64,000 nucleotides of DNA from Arthrobacter sp. H16F315 (lineage in GTDB: Bacteria > Actinomycetota > Actinomycetes > Actinomycetales > Micrococcaceae). The stretch's first letter is position 1. Each line of letters opens with the position of its first letter. Below, in pieces: positions 38,752 through 47,087 of the stretch. The stretch is taken from assembly GCF_024124825.1 (NCBI RefSeq), contig NZ_JAMXSS010000002.1, forward strand, positions 3,224,001 to 3,288,000, given 5' to 3'. The position numbers were made by a program, and so were the translations under genes. The notes below the pieces were generated by a model, which saw nothing but the letters and a program-made list of their open reading frames with translations, was not told the DNA's origin and did not search any database.

Positions 38752-40152
38752 ATGACGACGTCACGTTCGCCGAAAACAACCGCGAGGCCCCGCCTGCCGA
38801 TGATTGCCGCCACGACGGCTGCCCTTCCCGCCGTCGTGCTCTCTTCCCTGGCCATCGCCCAGCCGGCCGCAGCGGAGTCCCGTCCCCGTGTCATCCCGGC
38901 CACACTGGCTGCGGCCATTCAAGCCCAGGCCCAGGGACAGACCGTCCGGTCGCTGAGTTCCGCGTTGATCCCTGCCGGTTTTGTGCCGGCGGCCGTGCCC
39001 GCAGCGTTCCGGCCGGCCCAGGTTTCCGCCCCGGCGGAGTACACAATTGCCCGCGGTGACACGATCAGTGGAATCGCCGGCAAGTTCGGCCTGGATACCT
39101 ACGCCATTCTGAAGCTGAACGGGCTGCAGTCGAACACCATCATCTACCCCGGCCAGAAGATCAAGCTCGGCGGCTCGGGCGAGGCTCCCGCCCCCGCAGC
39201 ACCGGCTGCGCCGGCGCCCTCGGCCGCCGCCGGCAGCGCCTACACGGTGAAGTCCGGCGACACCCTCAGCGCCATTGCAGCCCGCCACGGCGTCAAGCTC
39301 TCAGAGGTCCTGGGCTGGAACGGGCTGAACATGGGCTCAATCATCTACCCGGGCCAGCAGATCAAGATCGGCGGCGGCGCTGCTGCACCGGCCCCCTCAG
39401 CCCCGGCACCGGCTGCACCCGCCCCGGCGGCCCCTGCTCCGGCACCGGCTGCGCCAGCCTCGGCTTCGTACACCATCAAATCCGGCGACACGCTCTCCGC
39501 CATCGCGGCCCGGAACGGCGTCAAGCTCGCCGATATCCTTTCGGCCAACCGCCTGACGATGAGCAGCATCATCTACCCGGGCCAGAAGCTGGCTCTGACG
39601 GGCACACCGAGCACGCCGTCCTCCGTCGCCCCGGCTGCCACCCCGCCAGCCGCCACCGTAACGCCCCTCGTCCCGGGCAGCTTTCTCGGCTTCACTTACC
39701 CGGCCGCCGTCGTGAGCTCCGCCAACGCAAACAAGGCCCTGCTCAACGCCTCGCCCGTCCCCAGCCGCGAACAGATGAAATCCATCGTGGCCGACACAGC
39801 CCGGCGGATGGGCGTCGATCCCTCCCTGGCGCTGGCCTTCGCCTTCCAGGAATCCAGCTTCGACCACCGCTCGGTCTCCCCCGCCAATGCCATTGGCACC
39901 ATGCAGGTCATTCCGTCGTCGGGCGAGTGGGCTTCGGACCTGGTGGGACGCCGGCTCAACCTGCTGGACCCTTACGACAACGCGACGGCCGGCGTCGCCA
40001 TCATCCGCCAGCTGATCCGTACGAGCCCGGACCTGGACACGGCCATCGCCGGGTACTACCAGGGCCAGTACTCTGTCAGCAAGTACGGCATGTACGACGA
40101 CACCAAGCGCTACGTGGCGTCCATCAAGTCCCTGCAGAAGACCTTCGGCTAG
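38752..40152 (+). CDS. Secreted lytic transglycosylase with three LysM domains
   Basis: Cell-wall enzyme predicted to cut glycan strands. The 466-residue protein has a Tat/Sec-like signal peptide (basic start, hydrophobic stretch about 17-36, cleavage near AAAES), then three LysM domains at about 97-139, 164-206 and 240-282, each ending in IIYPGQ. Ala/Pro-rich linkers separate them. The C-terminal SLT-type domain is at about 340-466, with the likely catalytic Glu in AFAFQESSFDHRSVSP (about residue 367) and GTMQVIPSSG after it. RBS AAGAAGAGGA lies 7 bases before ATG. Upstream sits the 9-bp-phased array, suggesting MtrA-type control. Confidence 0.9.
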   Translation: MTTSRSPKTTARPRLPMIAATTAALPAVVLSSLAIAQPAAAESRPRVIPATLAAAIQAQAQGQTVRSLSSALIPAGFVPAAVPAAFRPAQVSAPAEYTIARGDTISGIAGKFGLDTYAILKLNGLQSNTIIYPGQKIKLGGSGEAPAPAAPAAPAPSAAAGSAYTVKSGDTLSAIAARHGVKLSEVLGWNGLNMGSIIYPGQQIKIGGGAAAPAPSAPAPAAPAPAAPAPAPAAPASASYTIKSGDTLSAIAARNGVKLADILSANRLTMSSIIYPGQKLALTGTPSTPSSVAPAATPPAATVTPLVPGSFLGFTYPAAVVSSANANKALLNASPVPSREQMKSIVADTARRMGVDPSLALAFAFQESSFDHRSVSPANAIGTMQVIPSSGEWASDLVGRRLNLLDPYDNATAGVAIIRQLIRTSPDLDTAIAGYYQGQYSVSKYGMYDDTKRYVASIKSLQKTFG

Positions 40153-40215
40153 GAGCCCGGGCACGGCGGGGCCGCGGCATTCAGCCGCTTGGCCCGGCCT
40201 CCGGTGGATAACGAT

Positions 40216-40250
40216 ACGGGTCCGGATCGCATGTTGATCCGGGCCCGTTT
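40216..40250 (+). terminator. Terminator after the LysM lytic transglycosylase
   Basis: ACGGGTCCGGATC (40216-40228) pairs with GATCCGGGCCCGT (40236-40248) with one G-T pair and a 7-base loop, followed by TT. It lies only 22 bases before the kinase start, so the kinase needs its own promoter. Confidence 0.65.
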
Positions 40251-40262
40251 CCGTGCAGCGAT

Positions 40263-40268
40263 TAGGAT
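40263..40268 (+). promoter_or_regulatory. -10 element for a probably leaderless kinase transcript
   Basis: TAGGAT lies 3 bases before ATG 40272 and 6 bases before the in-frame GTG at 40275. Transcription would therefore start at about the GTG, making a leaderless message and favouring GTG (VQEYSSDPL) as the true start. No Shine-Dalgarno is present. Confidence 0.5.
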
Positions 40269-40271
40269 CGT

Positions 40272-42383
40272 ATGGTGCAGGAATACTCGTCGGACCCGCT
40301 AGTTGGCACCCTCGTGGATGGCCGGTACCTGATTCAATCCAGGCTCGCCGGCGGTGGCATGTCCACCGTGTACGTGGCCACCGACCAGCGGCTTGAGCGG
40401 GATGTGGCCCTGAAGGTGCTGCACCCCCACCTCGCCGGCGACCCACAATTCCTCGACCGGTTGGGCCGCGAGGCCAAGGCCGCCGCCCGGCTTTCGCACC
40501 CGCACGTTGTGGGCGTGCTGGACCAGGGCGAGGATGGCCGGGCGGCCTACCTGGTGATGGAGTACATCAAAGGCCACACCCTGCGCGACGTCCTCAAAGC
40601 GAAGGGCGCCTTGCCTCCGCGCCTCGCCCTCGCGCTGATCGACCCGGTCGTCGAGGGCCTCGGGGCAGCCCATAACGCGGGGCTTCTGCACCGGGATATC
40701 AAACCCGAGAATGTGTTGATCGCAGACGACGGCCGAATCAAACTCGGCGACTTCGGACTGGCCCGCGCTATTTCGACGTCGACAAGCACCGGTGCGCTGA
40801 TTGGAACCGTGGCGTATCTGTCCCCGGAACTTGTCCTCGGCCGTCCGTCCGATGCACGCAGTGACATCTACTCGGTCGGCATCATGCTCTACGAGATGCT
40901 CACCGGCCAACAGCCATTCGACGGCGAGGTGCCGATCCAGGTTGCCTACCAGCACGTGAACTCCGCAGTTGGCGCCCCCTCCGAACTGGTGCCGGGACTC
41001 GCTGCCGAAATCGACGAACTCGTGCAGTGGTGCACCGCCAATGACCCCGACAAACGGCCCGTCGATGGAACCGCCCTGCTCTCGGAGCTACGCCACATCC
41101 GACGGAACCTCAGCGACGCCGAACTCGATCTGCAACCCCCTGCGGCACGCCCCGCGATCCCCCTGATAGCGGGCCCTGCCACACTGGGGCCCGGCGGCGA
41201 TCAGCACCAAATACCCGGCAACGGCGCCACCGAAGTCATCGGAGCAGGCCAGCACGCCACCGAGTTCATCGCCGGCGGCAACCACCCAACCGCTGTGATG
41301 TCCGCCTCTCCGCGGCACCCCGGCTACGGTCCGCTCTCCGCCCCGGAGGAAGCTACCTACCCGGAGGATAACAATCCCGAACCGGAGCCACCGGTTCCGG
41401 GCAGTAAACGGGCACAGCGCAAGCAGGACCGCGTCGAAGACCGGTCACGCCAGCGAGCCGCGGCAACGCCGGTCCGGAGCCTGCGAGCCGGCAACGCCAG
41501 GCGCCGCGGCCTGTTGTGGATCGTGCTGCTGGTTCTCGCTGCGCTGCTGGCCGGCGGGGCAGGCTGGTTCTTTGGCATGGGCCCGGGCTCCCCCGGAACG
41601 ATTCCACAGCTCAAGAACAAGACCGTGGCCGAAGCCCAGCAACTGCTCCGCACGGCCGGCTTCCAGTCCAGCACCAGGGACGTCTTCGATGACGACGTTG
41701 CCCCGGGACTGGTGGTCGAATCCGCGCCCACCGCGGGGGAAGTCATCCGTAAGTTCCAGCCGGTTTCGCTCGCAGTCTCCAAAGGCGCCGAACTGTTCGC
41801 ACTGCCCCAGCTGACGGGCAAATCCCTGGAAGAGGCCAAGACCTCCCTCAACGGCGCAGGCATGGCGCTGGGACAGATCGGCGAAACGTACGATGAAACC
41901 GCGCCCGCCGGCACTGTCCTGGCACAGGCGCCGCGCAGCGGCAACCCGGTGCGGCACGGCACTCCGGTGGATCTCACCGTCTCCAAGGGGCCGCAGCCCA
42001 TTCCGGTGCCGGACGTGCGCGGGCAGCAGCAGGGCGACGCGGTCAAGGCCATCGAGGCCGCCGGCCTGAAAGTCGCGGTGGCGCCCGACCCCGTCTTCGA
42101 TCGTGCGGTACCAAAGGGCGCCGTGGTGTCGCAGGACCCGCCCTCCGGCAACCTGACCAAGGGCGGGACCGTGACGCTTACCGTTTCCAAGGGTCCCAAG
42201 CTGGTCCAGGTACCCAGTTTCATCGGGAAACAGGCCGCAGAAGCCCAAAAAGCCTTGGAGCAGCTTGGCTTTAAGGTCAAGGTTGACAACATCCTCGGCG
42301 GGTTCTTCGGCACGGTCCGTGCCCAGGATCCGGTGAACACAGGGGTTCCGGAAGGCTCGACCATCACGCTCACTGTTGTGTGA
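40272..42383 (+). CDS. Ser/Thr protein kinase with four PASTA domains (PknL-like)
   Basis: Membrane-bound receptor kinase thought to sense peptidoglycan fragments or lipid II. The 703-residue protein has an N-terminal kinase domain (about 19-280) with LAGGGMSTVY, ALKVL (Lys48), HRDIKPEN (140-147), DFG (160-162) and an activation loop rich in Ser/Thr (STSTSTGALIGT). A disordered juxtamembrane stretch follows, then one membrane helix (about 413-436) and four PASTA repeats ending VSKG, VSKG, VSKG and LTVV. The juxtamembrane part has a 10-residue repeat with evenly spaced Thr at 320, 330 and 340. Position next to the Rv2175c-type gene and aroG matches mycobacterial PknL, although M. tuberculosis PknL lacks PASTA domains. 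Confidence 0.92.
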   Translation: MVQEYSSDPLVGTLVDGRYLIQSRLAGGGMSTVYVATDQRLERDVALKVLHPHLAGDPQFLDRLGREAKAAARLSHPHVVGVLDQGEDGRAAYLVMEYIKGHTLRDVLKAKGALPPRLALALIDPVVEGLGAAHNAGLLHRDIKPENVLIADDGRIKLGDFGLARAISTSTSTGALIGTVAYLSPELVLGRPSDARSDIYSVGIMLYEMLTGQQPFDGEVPIQVAYQHVNSAVGAPSELVPGLAAEIDELVQWCTANDPDKRPVDGTALLSELRHIRRNLSDAELDLQPPAARPAIPLIAGPATLGPGGDQHQIPGNGATEVIGAGQHATEFIAGGNHPTAVMSASPRHPGYGPLSAPEEATYPEDNNPEPEPPVPGSKRAQRKQDRVEDRSRQRAAATPVRSLRAGNARRRGLLWIVLLVLAALLAGGAGWFFGMGPGSPGTIPQLKNKTVAEAQQLLRTAGFQSSTRDVFDDDVAPGLVVESAPTAGEVIRKFQPVSLAVSKGAELFALPQLTGKSLEEAKTSLNGAGMALGQIGETYDETAPAGTVLAQAPRSGNPVRHGTPVDLTVSKGPQPIPVPDVRGQQQGDAVKAIEAAGLKVAVAPDPVFDRAVPKGAVVSQDPPSGNLTKGGTVTLTVSKGPKLVQVPSFIGKQAAEAQKALEQLGFKVKVDNILGGFFGTVRAQDPVNTGVPEGSTITLTVV

Positions 42384-42430
42384 CCGGGCTTGGCCAACGT
42401 CAGTGCCGCCGGCTACGGCCCGAGCTGCGG

Positions 42431-42466
42431 AAAAGCTCCGCCCGGCTGAGCCGGGCGGAGCTTTTT
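42431..42466. terminator. Two-way terminator between the kinase and aroG
   Basis: AAAAGCTCCGCCCGGC (42431-42446), loop TGA, GCCGGGCGGAGCTTTT (42450-42465) with one more T. Perfect 16-bp stem with A and T tracts on both ends, between convergent genes. Confidence 0.9.
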
Positions 42467-42506
42467 CCGCTGAGGAGCGTTCCGGATTAGTGCCGGAACT
42501 CCCGGT

Positions 42507-43940
42507 TTAACGCTTGGACAGGGCTCCGGCCACCAGGAAGGCCATTTCGAGCGACTGCATGTGGTTCAGGCGTGGATCGCAGACCGATTCATACCGGTCC
42601 AGGAAGGCCTCCTGGTCGACCGGGTCTGCTCCGCCGAGGCACTCAGCCACGTCGTCGCCGGTCATCTCCACATGCAGTCCGCCAGGGACCGTGCCGAGAG
42701 CGTCGTGTACCTCGAAGAAGCCGCGCACCTCATCGATAACGTCATCGAAGTTCCGGGTTTTGTAGCCGTTTGGTGAGGTGACCGTGTTGCCGTGCATCGG
42801 ATCGGTCACCCAGAGGACCTGCGCGCCGGAAGCAGTGACCCGCTCCACAAGCGGCGGGAGCTTTTCCCGGATGTTGCCGGCGCCCATCCGGGTAATAAAG
42901 GTCAGGCGGCCGGGTTCACGGTCCGGGTCCAGTTTATCGATCAGGCGCAGAGCGTCGTCGCCGGAGGTGCCGGGACCAAGCTTCACACCAATCGGGTTCC
43001 GCACCCGCGAGAGGAAGTCGACGTGCGCGTTGTCCAGTTCCCGGGTGCGCTCACCGATCCAGAGGAAGTGCGCGGAGGTGTCGTACGGGAATCCGGTGCG
43101 GGAGTCGATACGGGTTAGGGCACGTTCGTAGTCGAGCAACAGCGCTTCGTGGCTGGCGTAGAATTCCACCCGCTTGAGCGCCTCGAAATCCGCGCCGCAG
43201 GAGGCCATGAACTTGATGGCACGGTCAATGTCCCGCGCCAGCGACTCGTAGCGGGCGTGGGCGGGGTTCTCGGTAAAACCCTTGTTCCACTGGTGCACCA
43301 GCCGCAGGTCCGCGAAACCGCCCTGGGTGAACGCCCGGATCAGGTTCAGGGTGGAAGCGGAGGTGTGGTAGGCCTGCAGCATCCGGCCGGCGTTATGGGC
43401 GCGGGATTCCGGCGTGAAATCATAGCCGTTGACGATGTCGCCCCGGTAGGCCGGCAGCGTGACGCCGTCGCGGGTCTCATCATTGGATGAGCGCGGCTTG
43501 GCGAATTGCCCGGCCATCCGGCCCATTTTGATGACCGGCATGGCGGCGCCGTAGGTGAGGACCACGGCCATCTGGAGGATGGTGCGGACGCGGGCACTGA
43601 TCTTATCAGCGGTGGCGGCCTCAAACGTTTCGGCGCAGTCGCCGCCTTGGAGCAGGAACGCCTTGCCCTGCGCCGCTGCGGCGAGGCGTTCGCGCAGGAT
43701 GTCCACTTCGCCCGCGAACACAAGCGGCGGGAGGACGGAAAGTTCCTTGACGGAAGCCTCGAAGACGGCCTGATCCGACCAGCTCGGCTGCTGGGAAACG
43801 GGCAGCTCCCGCCAGTGGTCCAGGCCGGGATAGTTGGCGGCACCGCTCTGCGCGGTGCTGGTCAGGGCGGAGCCGGCCAGCGGCGAGCCACTGGCGGAAC
43901 TGTTCAGGGGAAAGGCCGAAGGCGCAGATAACTCAGTCAC
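42507..43940 (-). CDS. aroG: 3-deoxy-7-phosphoheptulonate synthase, class II
   Basis: First step of the shikimate pathway, joining phosphoenolpyruvate and erythrose-4-phosphate. The 477-residue protein is of the class II (plant/mycobacterial) type. Key regions: LLQGGDCAETFEA (metal-binding Cys), GQFAKPRSSNDETRDG, RGDIVNGYDFTPESR, LWIGERTRELDNAHVDFL, PIGVKLGPGTSGDD, WVTDPMHGNT and VEMTGDDVAECLGG. A Ser/Ala-rich N-terminal tail precedes the barrel. M. tuberculosis AroG lies in the same position near pknL. Confidence 0.96.
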   Translation of the reverse strand: MTELSAPSAFPLNSSASGSPLAGSALTSTAQSGAANYPGLDHWRELPVSQQPSWSDQAVFEASVKELSVLPPLVFAGEVDILRERLAAAAQGKAFLLQGGDCAETFEAATADKISARVRTILQMAVVLTYGAAMPVIKMGRMAGQFAKPRSSNDETRDGVTLPAYRGDIVNGYDFTPESRAHNAGRMLQAYHTSASTLNLIRAFTQGGFADLRLVHQWNKGFTENPAHARYESLARDIDRAIKFMASCGADFEALKRVEFYASHEALLLDYERALTRIDSRTGFPYDTSAHFLWIGERTRELDNAHVDFLSRVRNPIGVKLGPGTSGDDALRLIDKLDPDREPGRLTFITRMGAGNIREKLPPLVERVTASGAQVLWVTDPMHGNTVTSPNGYKTRNFDDVIDEVRGFFEVHDALGTVPGGLHVEMTGDDVAECLGGADPVDQEAFLDRYESVCDPRLNHMQSLEMAFLVAGALSKR

Positions 43941-44019
43941 CTTCTAAGGATAGTTGCCTCCATGGCCATCGTCGGACCCGGGGCGTCATTGACCGGACCA
44001 CTGCCGTCACACGGTCAGG

Positions 44020-44763
44020 CTACTCGGTCCCGGGCGCGGCCGGGCCGGCGCCGGACGCGCCGTCCTCCGGAGCCTCGGCAGCCTTCCCGGCGAGCCGGAG
44101 TTTGACGACGGCGGCGTACTCGTCCACGTATTCCTGTCCGGAGAGCCGCATCAGTTCGTACATAATCTCGTCAGTGACGGACCGCTGAATCAACCGGTCG
44201 TCCTCCAGGCCGTAGTACCGGCTGAAATCCATCGGTTCACCGAAGATCATGCCGATGCGCCGGATGTTGGGCATCCGTTTGCCGATCGGCTGGACCTTGT
44301 CCGTACCGATCATCGCGACCGGGATCACGGGGACCCGGGCCTGCAGGGCCAGGCGCGCCACTCCGACTTTTCCGCGGTAGAGCCGGGAGTCCGGGCTGCG
44401 GGTACCCTCGGGGTAGATGCCCAGGAGCGAACCGTTCTTCAGCACGTCCATGCCGGCATTCAGTGACAACGCTGACGCAGCACCGCCGGAGCGGTCCATC
44501 GGGAGCTGGTTGGTGAGCCGGAAGAAGGCAGCCGTCAGCCGGCCTTTGATCCCCTTGCCGGTGAAGTACTCGGATTTCGCCAGGAACACCACCGGGCGGG
44601 GCACCATCAGCGGCATAAAGATCGAATCCGAGAAGGACAGATGATTGGAGGCCACAATTGCTGCTCCCGCGGCGGGGACGTTGTCCAGGCCCTTGACCCA
44701 GGGCCTGAAAAGCGTCTTGAGGACTGGTCCGAGAACGAACGTTTTCATAAACCAATAAAACAC
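44020..44763 (-). CDS. plsC: 1-acyl-sn-glycerol-3-phosphate acyltransferase
   Basis: Acylates lysophosphatidic acid to phosphatidic acid in membrane lipid synthesis. GTG at 44763 (VFYWFMKTFVLGPVLKTLFR) with GGAGAGG 8 bases upstream gives 247 residues. Acyltransferase motifs are SNHLSFSDS (catalytic His and Asp), GIYPEGTRSPD and VPVIPVAMIG. An N-terminal hydrophobic helix anchors it. The C-terminus is Ala/Gly/Pro-rich. Divergent from the hydrolase gene. A second PlsC lies at 60910. Confidence 0.88.
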   Translation of the reverse strand: MFYWFMKTFVLGPVLKTLFRPWVKGLDNVPAAGAAIVASNHLSFSDSIFMPLMVPRPVVFLAKSEYFTGKGIKGRLTAAFFRLTNQLPMDRSGGAASALSLNAGMDVLKNGSLLGIYPEGTRSPDSRLYRGKVGVARLALQARVPVIPVAMIGTDKVQPIGKRMPNIRRIGMIFGEPMDFSRYYGLEDDRLIQRSVTDEIMYELMRLSGQEYVDEYAAVVKLRLAGKAAEAPEDGASGAGPAAPGTE

Positions 44764-44873
44764 GTGGTGTACCTCTCCGGAAGGCGTCTGGCAGACCCTC
44801 CGTCGGACCCGGCGGGACTTCACTGAAACCCTACTCTAGTGAGAATTGTCCGGAACAGTGACACGATGGGCTT

Positions 44874-45698
44874 ATGACCGGAAGCAGCACTCCCCTGGCG
44901 CCCGCGGCGTTCAGTTATCCCGGCCACGGAGCCAATGAGGGCATCGGCGTGGCCATCTGCCACGGCTTCACCGGGAGTCCTCTCAGCGTCCTTCCCTGGG
45001 CCCGGCACCTGGCCCGACAGGGCTTTGCCGTCTCTGTACCGCTGCTGCCCGGACATGGCACGGACTGGCGCGATTTGGCCACCCACGACTGGCGGGACTG
45101 GTACGGGGCATTTGAGGACGCCTATCTGGAGCTCAACGCCGGAACCCGGCACTGCTACGTGGCCGGACTGTCCATGGGCGGCACCATCGCGCTGCGGACG
45201 GCGGCGCGCCACCCCGTGGCCGGGGTCGCCGTCGTGAACCCCGGCTGGGACTTCTACGACCGCAGGGTGCGCTACATCGGCCTGCTGAAGCACTTCCAGC
45301 GCACCACCGTCCCGGTCCAGGAAGCGAATCCCACCGCGCCAGCTACCGAGGACGGTGACTACTCCCTTACCCCATTGGCAGCCGTCCACCAGCTGAGCAG
45401 GCTTTTTAGGACAACGGCGCGCGAACTGTCCGCAGTCAGCGCCCCGGCCGTCGTCTTCAAATCCGATACCGATGCTGTGGTTCCGCCCACCTCGGTGCAA
45501 CTGCTGCGGAAGCGTCTTGGCTCCCGCGAGCTGAACCTGGTCCGCCTGCCCGACAGCGGCCACGTCGCCACGCTCGACGTCGATGCCCCCCTGATTTTCG
45601 AGCAGTCCGTTCAGTTTTTCCTGCGCCATGCTGACGCCGCGCCGCAGTCGGCGCCGGCGCCTGCCCCGCCCGCCAGCAAAACTCCGGAGACCCCATGA
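44874..45698 (+). CDS. Alpha/beta hydrolase (monoacylglycerol lipase / carboxylesterase type)
   Basis: A 274-residue serine hydrolase similar to Est30-type carboxylesterases and monoglyceride lipases. The oxyanion region is CHGFTGSPLSVLPW, the nucleophile elbow GLSMGG, the acid in KSDTDAVVPP and the catalytic His in DSGHVATLDVD. No signal peptide, so cytoplasmic. A Pro/Ala tail ends the protein. Its stop overlaps the start of the next hydrolase (ATGA). Natural substrate unknown; position next to plsC suggests lipid metabolism. Confidence 0.87.
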   Translation: MTGSSTPLAPAAFSYPGHGANEGIGVAICHGFTGSPLSVLPWARHLARQGFAVSVPLLPGHGTDWRDLATHDWRDWYGAFEDAYLELNAGTRHCYVAGLSMGGTIALRTAARHPVAGVAVVNPGWDFYDRRVRYIGLLKHFQRTTVPVQEANPTAPATEDGDYSLTPLAAVHQLSRLFRTTARELSAVSAPAVVFKSDTDAVVPPTSVQLLRKRLGSRELNLVRLPDSGHVATLDVDAPLIFEQSVQFFLRHADAAPQSAPAPAPPASKTPETP

Positions 45699-46497
45699 GC
45701 ATCCCCTTGGACCACACGCCGTTCAGCAGCCCGTTCACCGGGACCGGCACCCGCACCGGCATTGTGGTCTCGCATGGTTTCACCGGCAGCCCGCACGGTG
45801 TCCGGGAGTGGGCCAGCTCCTGGCCGGCGCCGGCTACGCCGTGCGGATGCCGCTGTTGCCCGGGCACGGCTCCAGTTGGCAGGAGCTGGCCAGGACACGC
45901 TGGCAGGACTGGCACGCCGCGCTCGACGCCGCCTACCTTGAGCTGGCCGGTGAATGTGATCTGGTGGTCGTAGCCGGGCTGTCCATGGGCGGGGCGCTGG
46001 CGCTGCGCATTGCCGCGACGCGGCCCGTTGCCGGGGCCGTTCTGGTCAACCCGGGCCTTGTCATCGACGATCCCCGGGCGCCGCTGGCGGGCATCCTGAA
46101 GTTTGTCCTGAAGAGTACGCCGGCGATTGCCAACGACATCCGCAAGGAAGGCGTCGATGAAGGTGCCTACTCCCGGACACCGGTCGCCGCCGCACACGAG
46201 TTGAACAAGATGTTCAAGGACACCGTCAGGCTCCTCCCCCGGATCACCGCCCCGGTGCGGGTGTACCGTTCAGCCGTTGACCATGTGGTTTCCGAATCGA
46301 GTATGGTGGCTCTTCGTCGCGGCCTCACGCACGCCCCGTTGGAGGTCATCCGGCTCCAAAACAGCTACCACGTAGCTACGATGGACAACGATGCCCCCGA
46401 GATCTTCCGCGGCTCGGCCGAATTTGTCCGGTCGCTGGCTGCGGGAGGCGTCCCGGACCCCGTCCCTACCCGCCAAAAGGACACCGCAGATGACTAG
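45695..46497 (+). pseudogene. Second alpha/beta hydrolase, frameshifted as sequenced
   Basis: Paralogue of the preceding hydrolase. From ATG 45695 it reads MSIPLDHTPFSSPFTGTGTR to SHGFTGSPHGVREWA, then the frame changes; the other frame continues QLLAGAGYAVRMPLLPGHGSSW, GLSMGGALALRIAA and LQNSYHVATMDND to the stop. One added base in the CC at 45813-45814 restores REWAQLLAGAGY and about 267 residues. Serine elbow GLSMGG, acid (RSAVDHVV) and His are all kept, so the break is probably a sequencing error rather than decay. Confidence 0.82.
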
Positions 46498-47087
46498 ACC
46501 GGACTCCGGCTCTCCGGATTCCAGCGCCAACCAGGACAACGCCGTCTGGTTGGACCTCGTCGCACGGCTGGAATCCCCGGACCCTGCGGAAATCTCCGGG
46601 AGCCCGGAGGCCCGGGAAGGTCCGGGCGGCGCGGAACCATCCGATACACACACCGGCGCCGCCAGCAACGCAACCCCCGGCCCTTCAGCGATTTCGACCC
46701 GCTGGGGCTCTCGGCGGTGGTGCCGGTTGAACTTTCCGCCGAGGAGCGGCAGGCACGGGGACGGCTTGAGGGGCGGGCCGCTGCCGGCCGGCCGCAGGAC
46801 GCCGGGGGCCCCGGGACTATGCCGGGGCCGCGGACGACCCGTTGATGCCGGATGAGTTCGTGCCGGAAGAACCGCCAAGCCTTGCCGGAGCCGATCCGAT
46901 GACGGTGCTGGCGTGGCTGGGGGCGGTCGGTGGGCCGGTAGCGCTTGTGATGTCCGCGATGTTTTGGCGCTCAGCCCCGCTGCTCGCCATCCTCGCAATG
47001 GTGGCCGCGTTTGCGGCGTCGGTGGTTTTCCTGATCATGAAGCTGCCGGGCGAAAAGGATGAACACGACGACGGCGCACGCATCTAG
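46490..47087 (+). pseudogene. Small membrane protein of unknown function, two frameshifts as sequenced
   Basis: Three frames join into one protein of about 199 residues: MTRPDSGSPDSSANQDNAVW with LVARLES from ATG 46490; SDFDPLGLSAVVPVELSAEE with RQARGRLEGRA in the middle; then DYAGAADDPLMPDEFVPEEP. The last part has two hydrophobic helices (VLAWLGAVGGPVALVMSAMFW, LLAILAMVAAFAASVVFLIM). The breaks are at CCC 46681-46683 and CCCC 46810-46813, each one base short. Acidic, Pro/Gly-rich cytoplasmic part; no recognised domain. Overlaps the hydrolase end by 8 bases. Confidence 0.7.
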
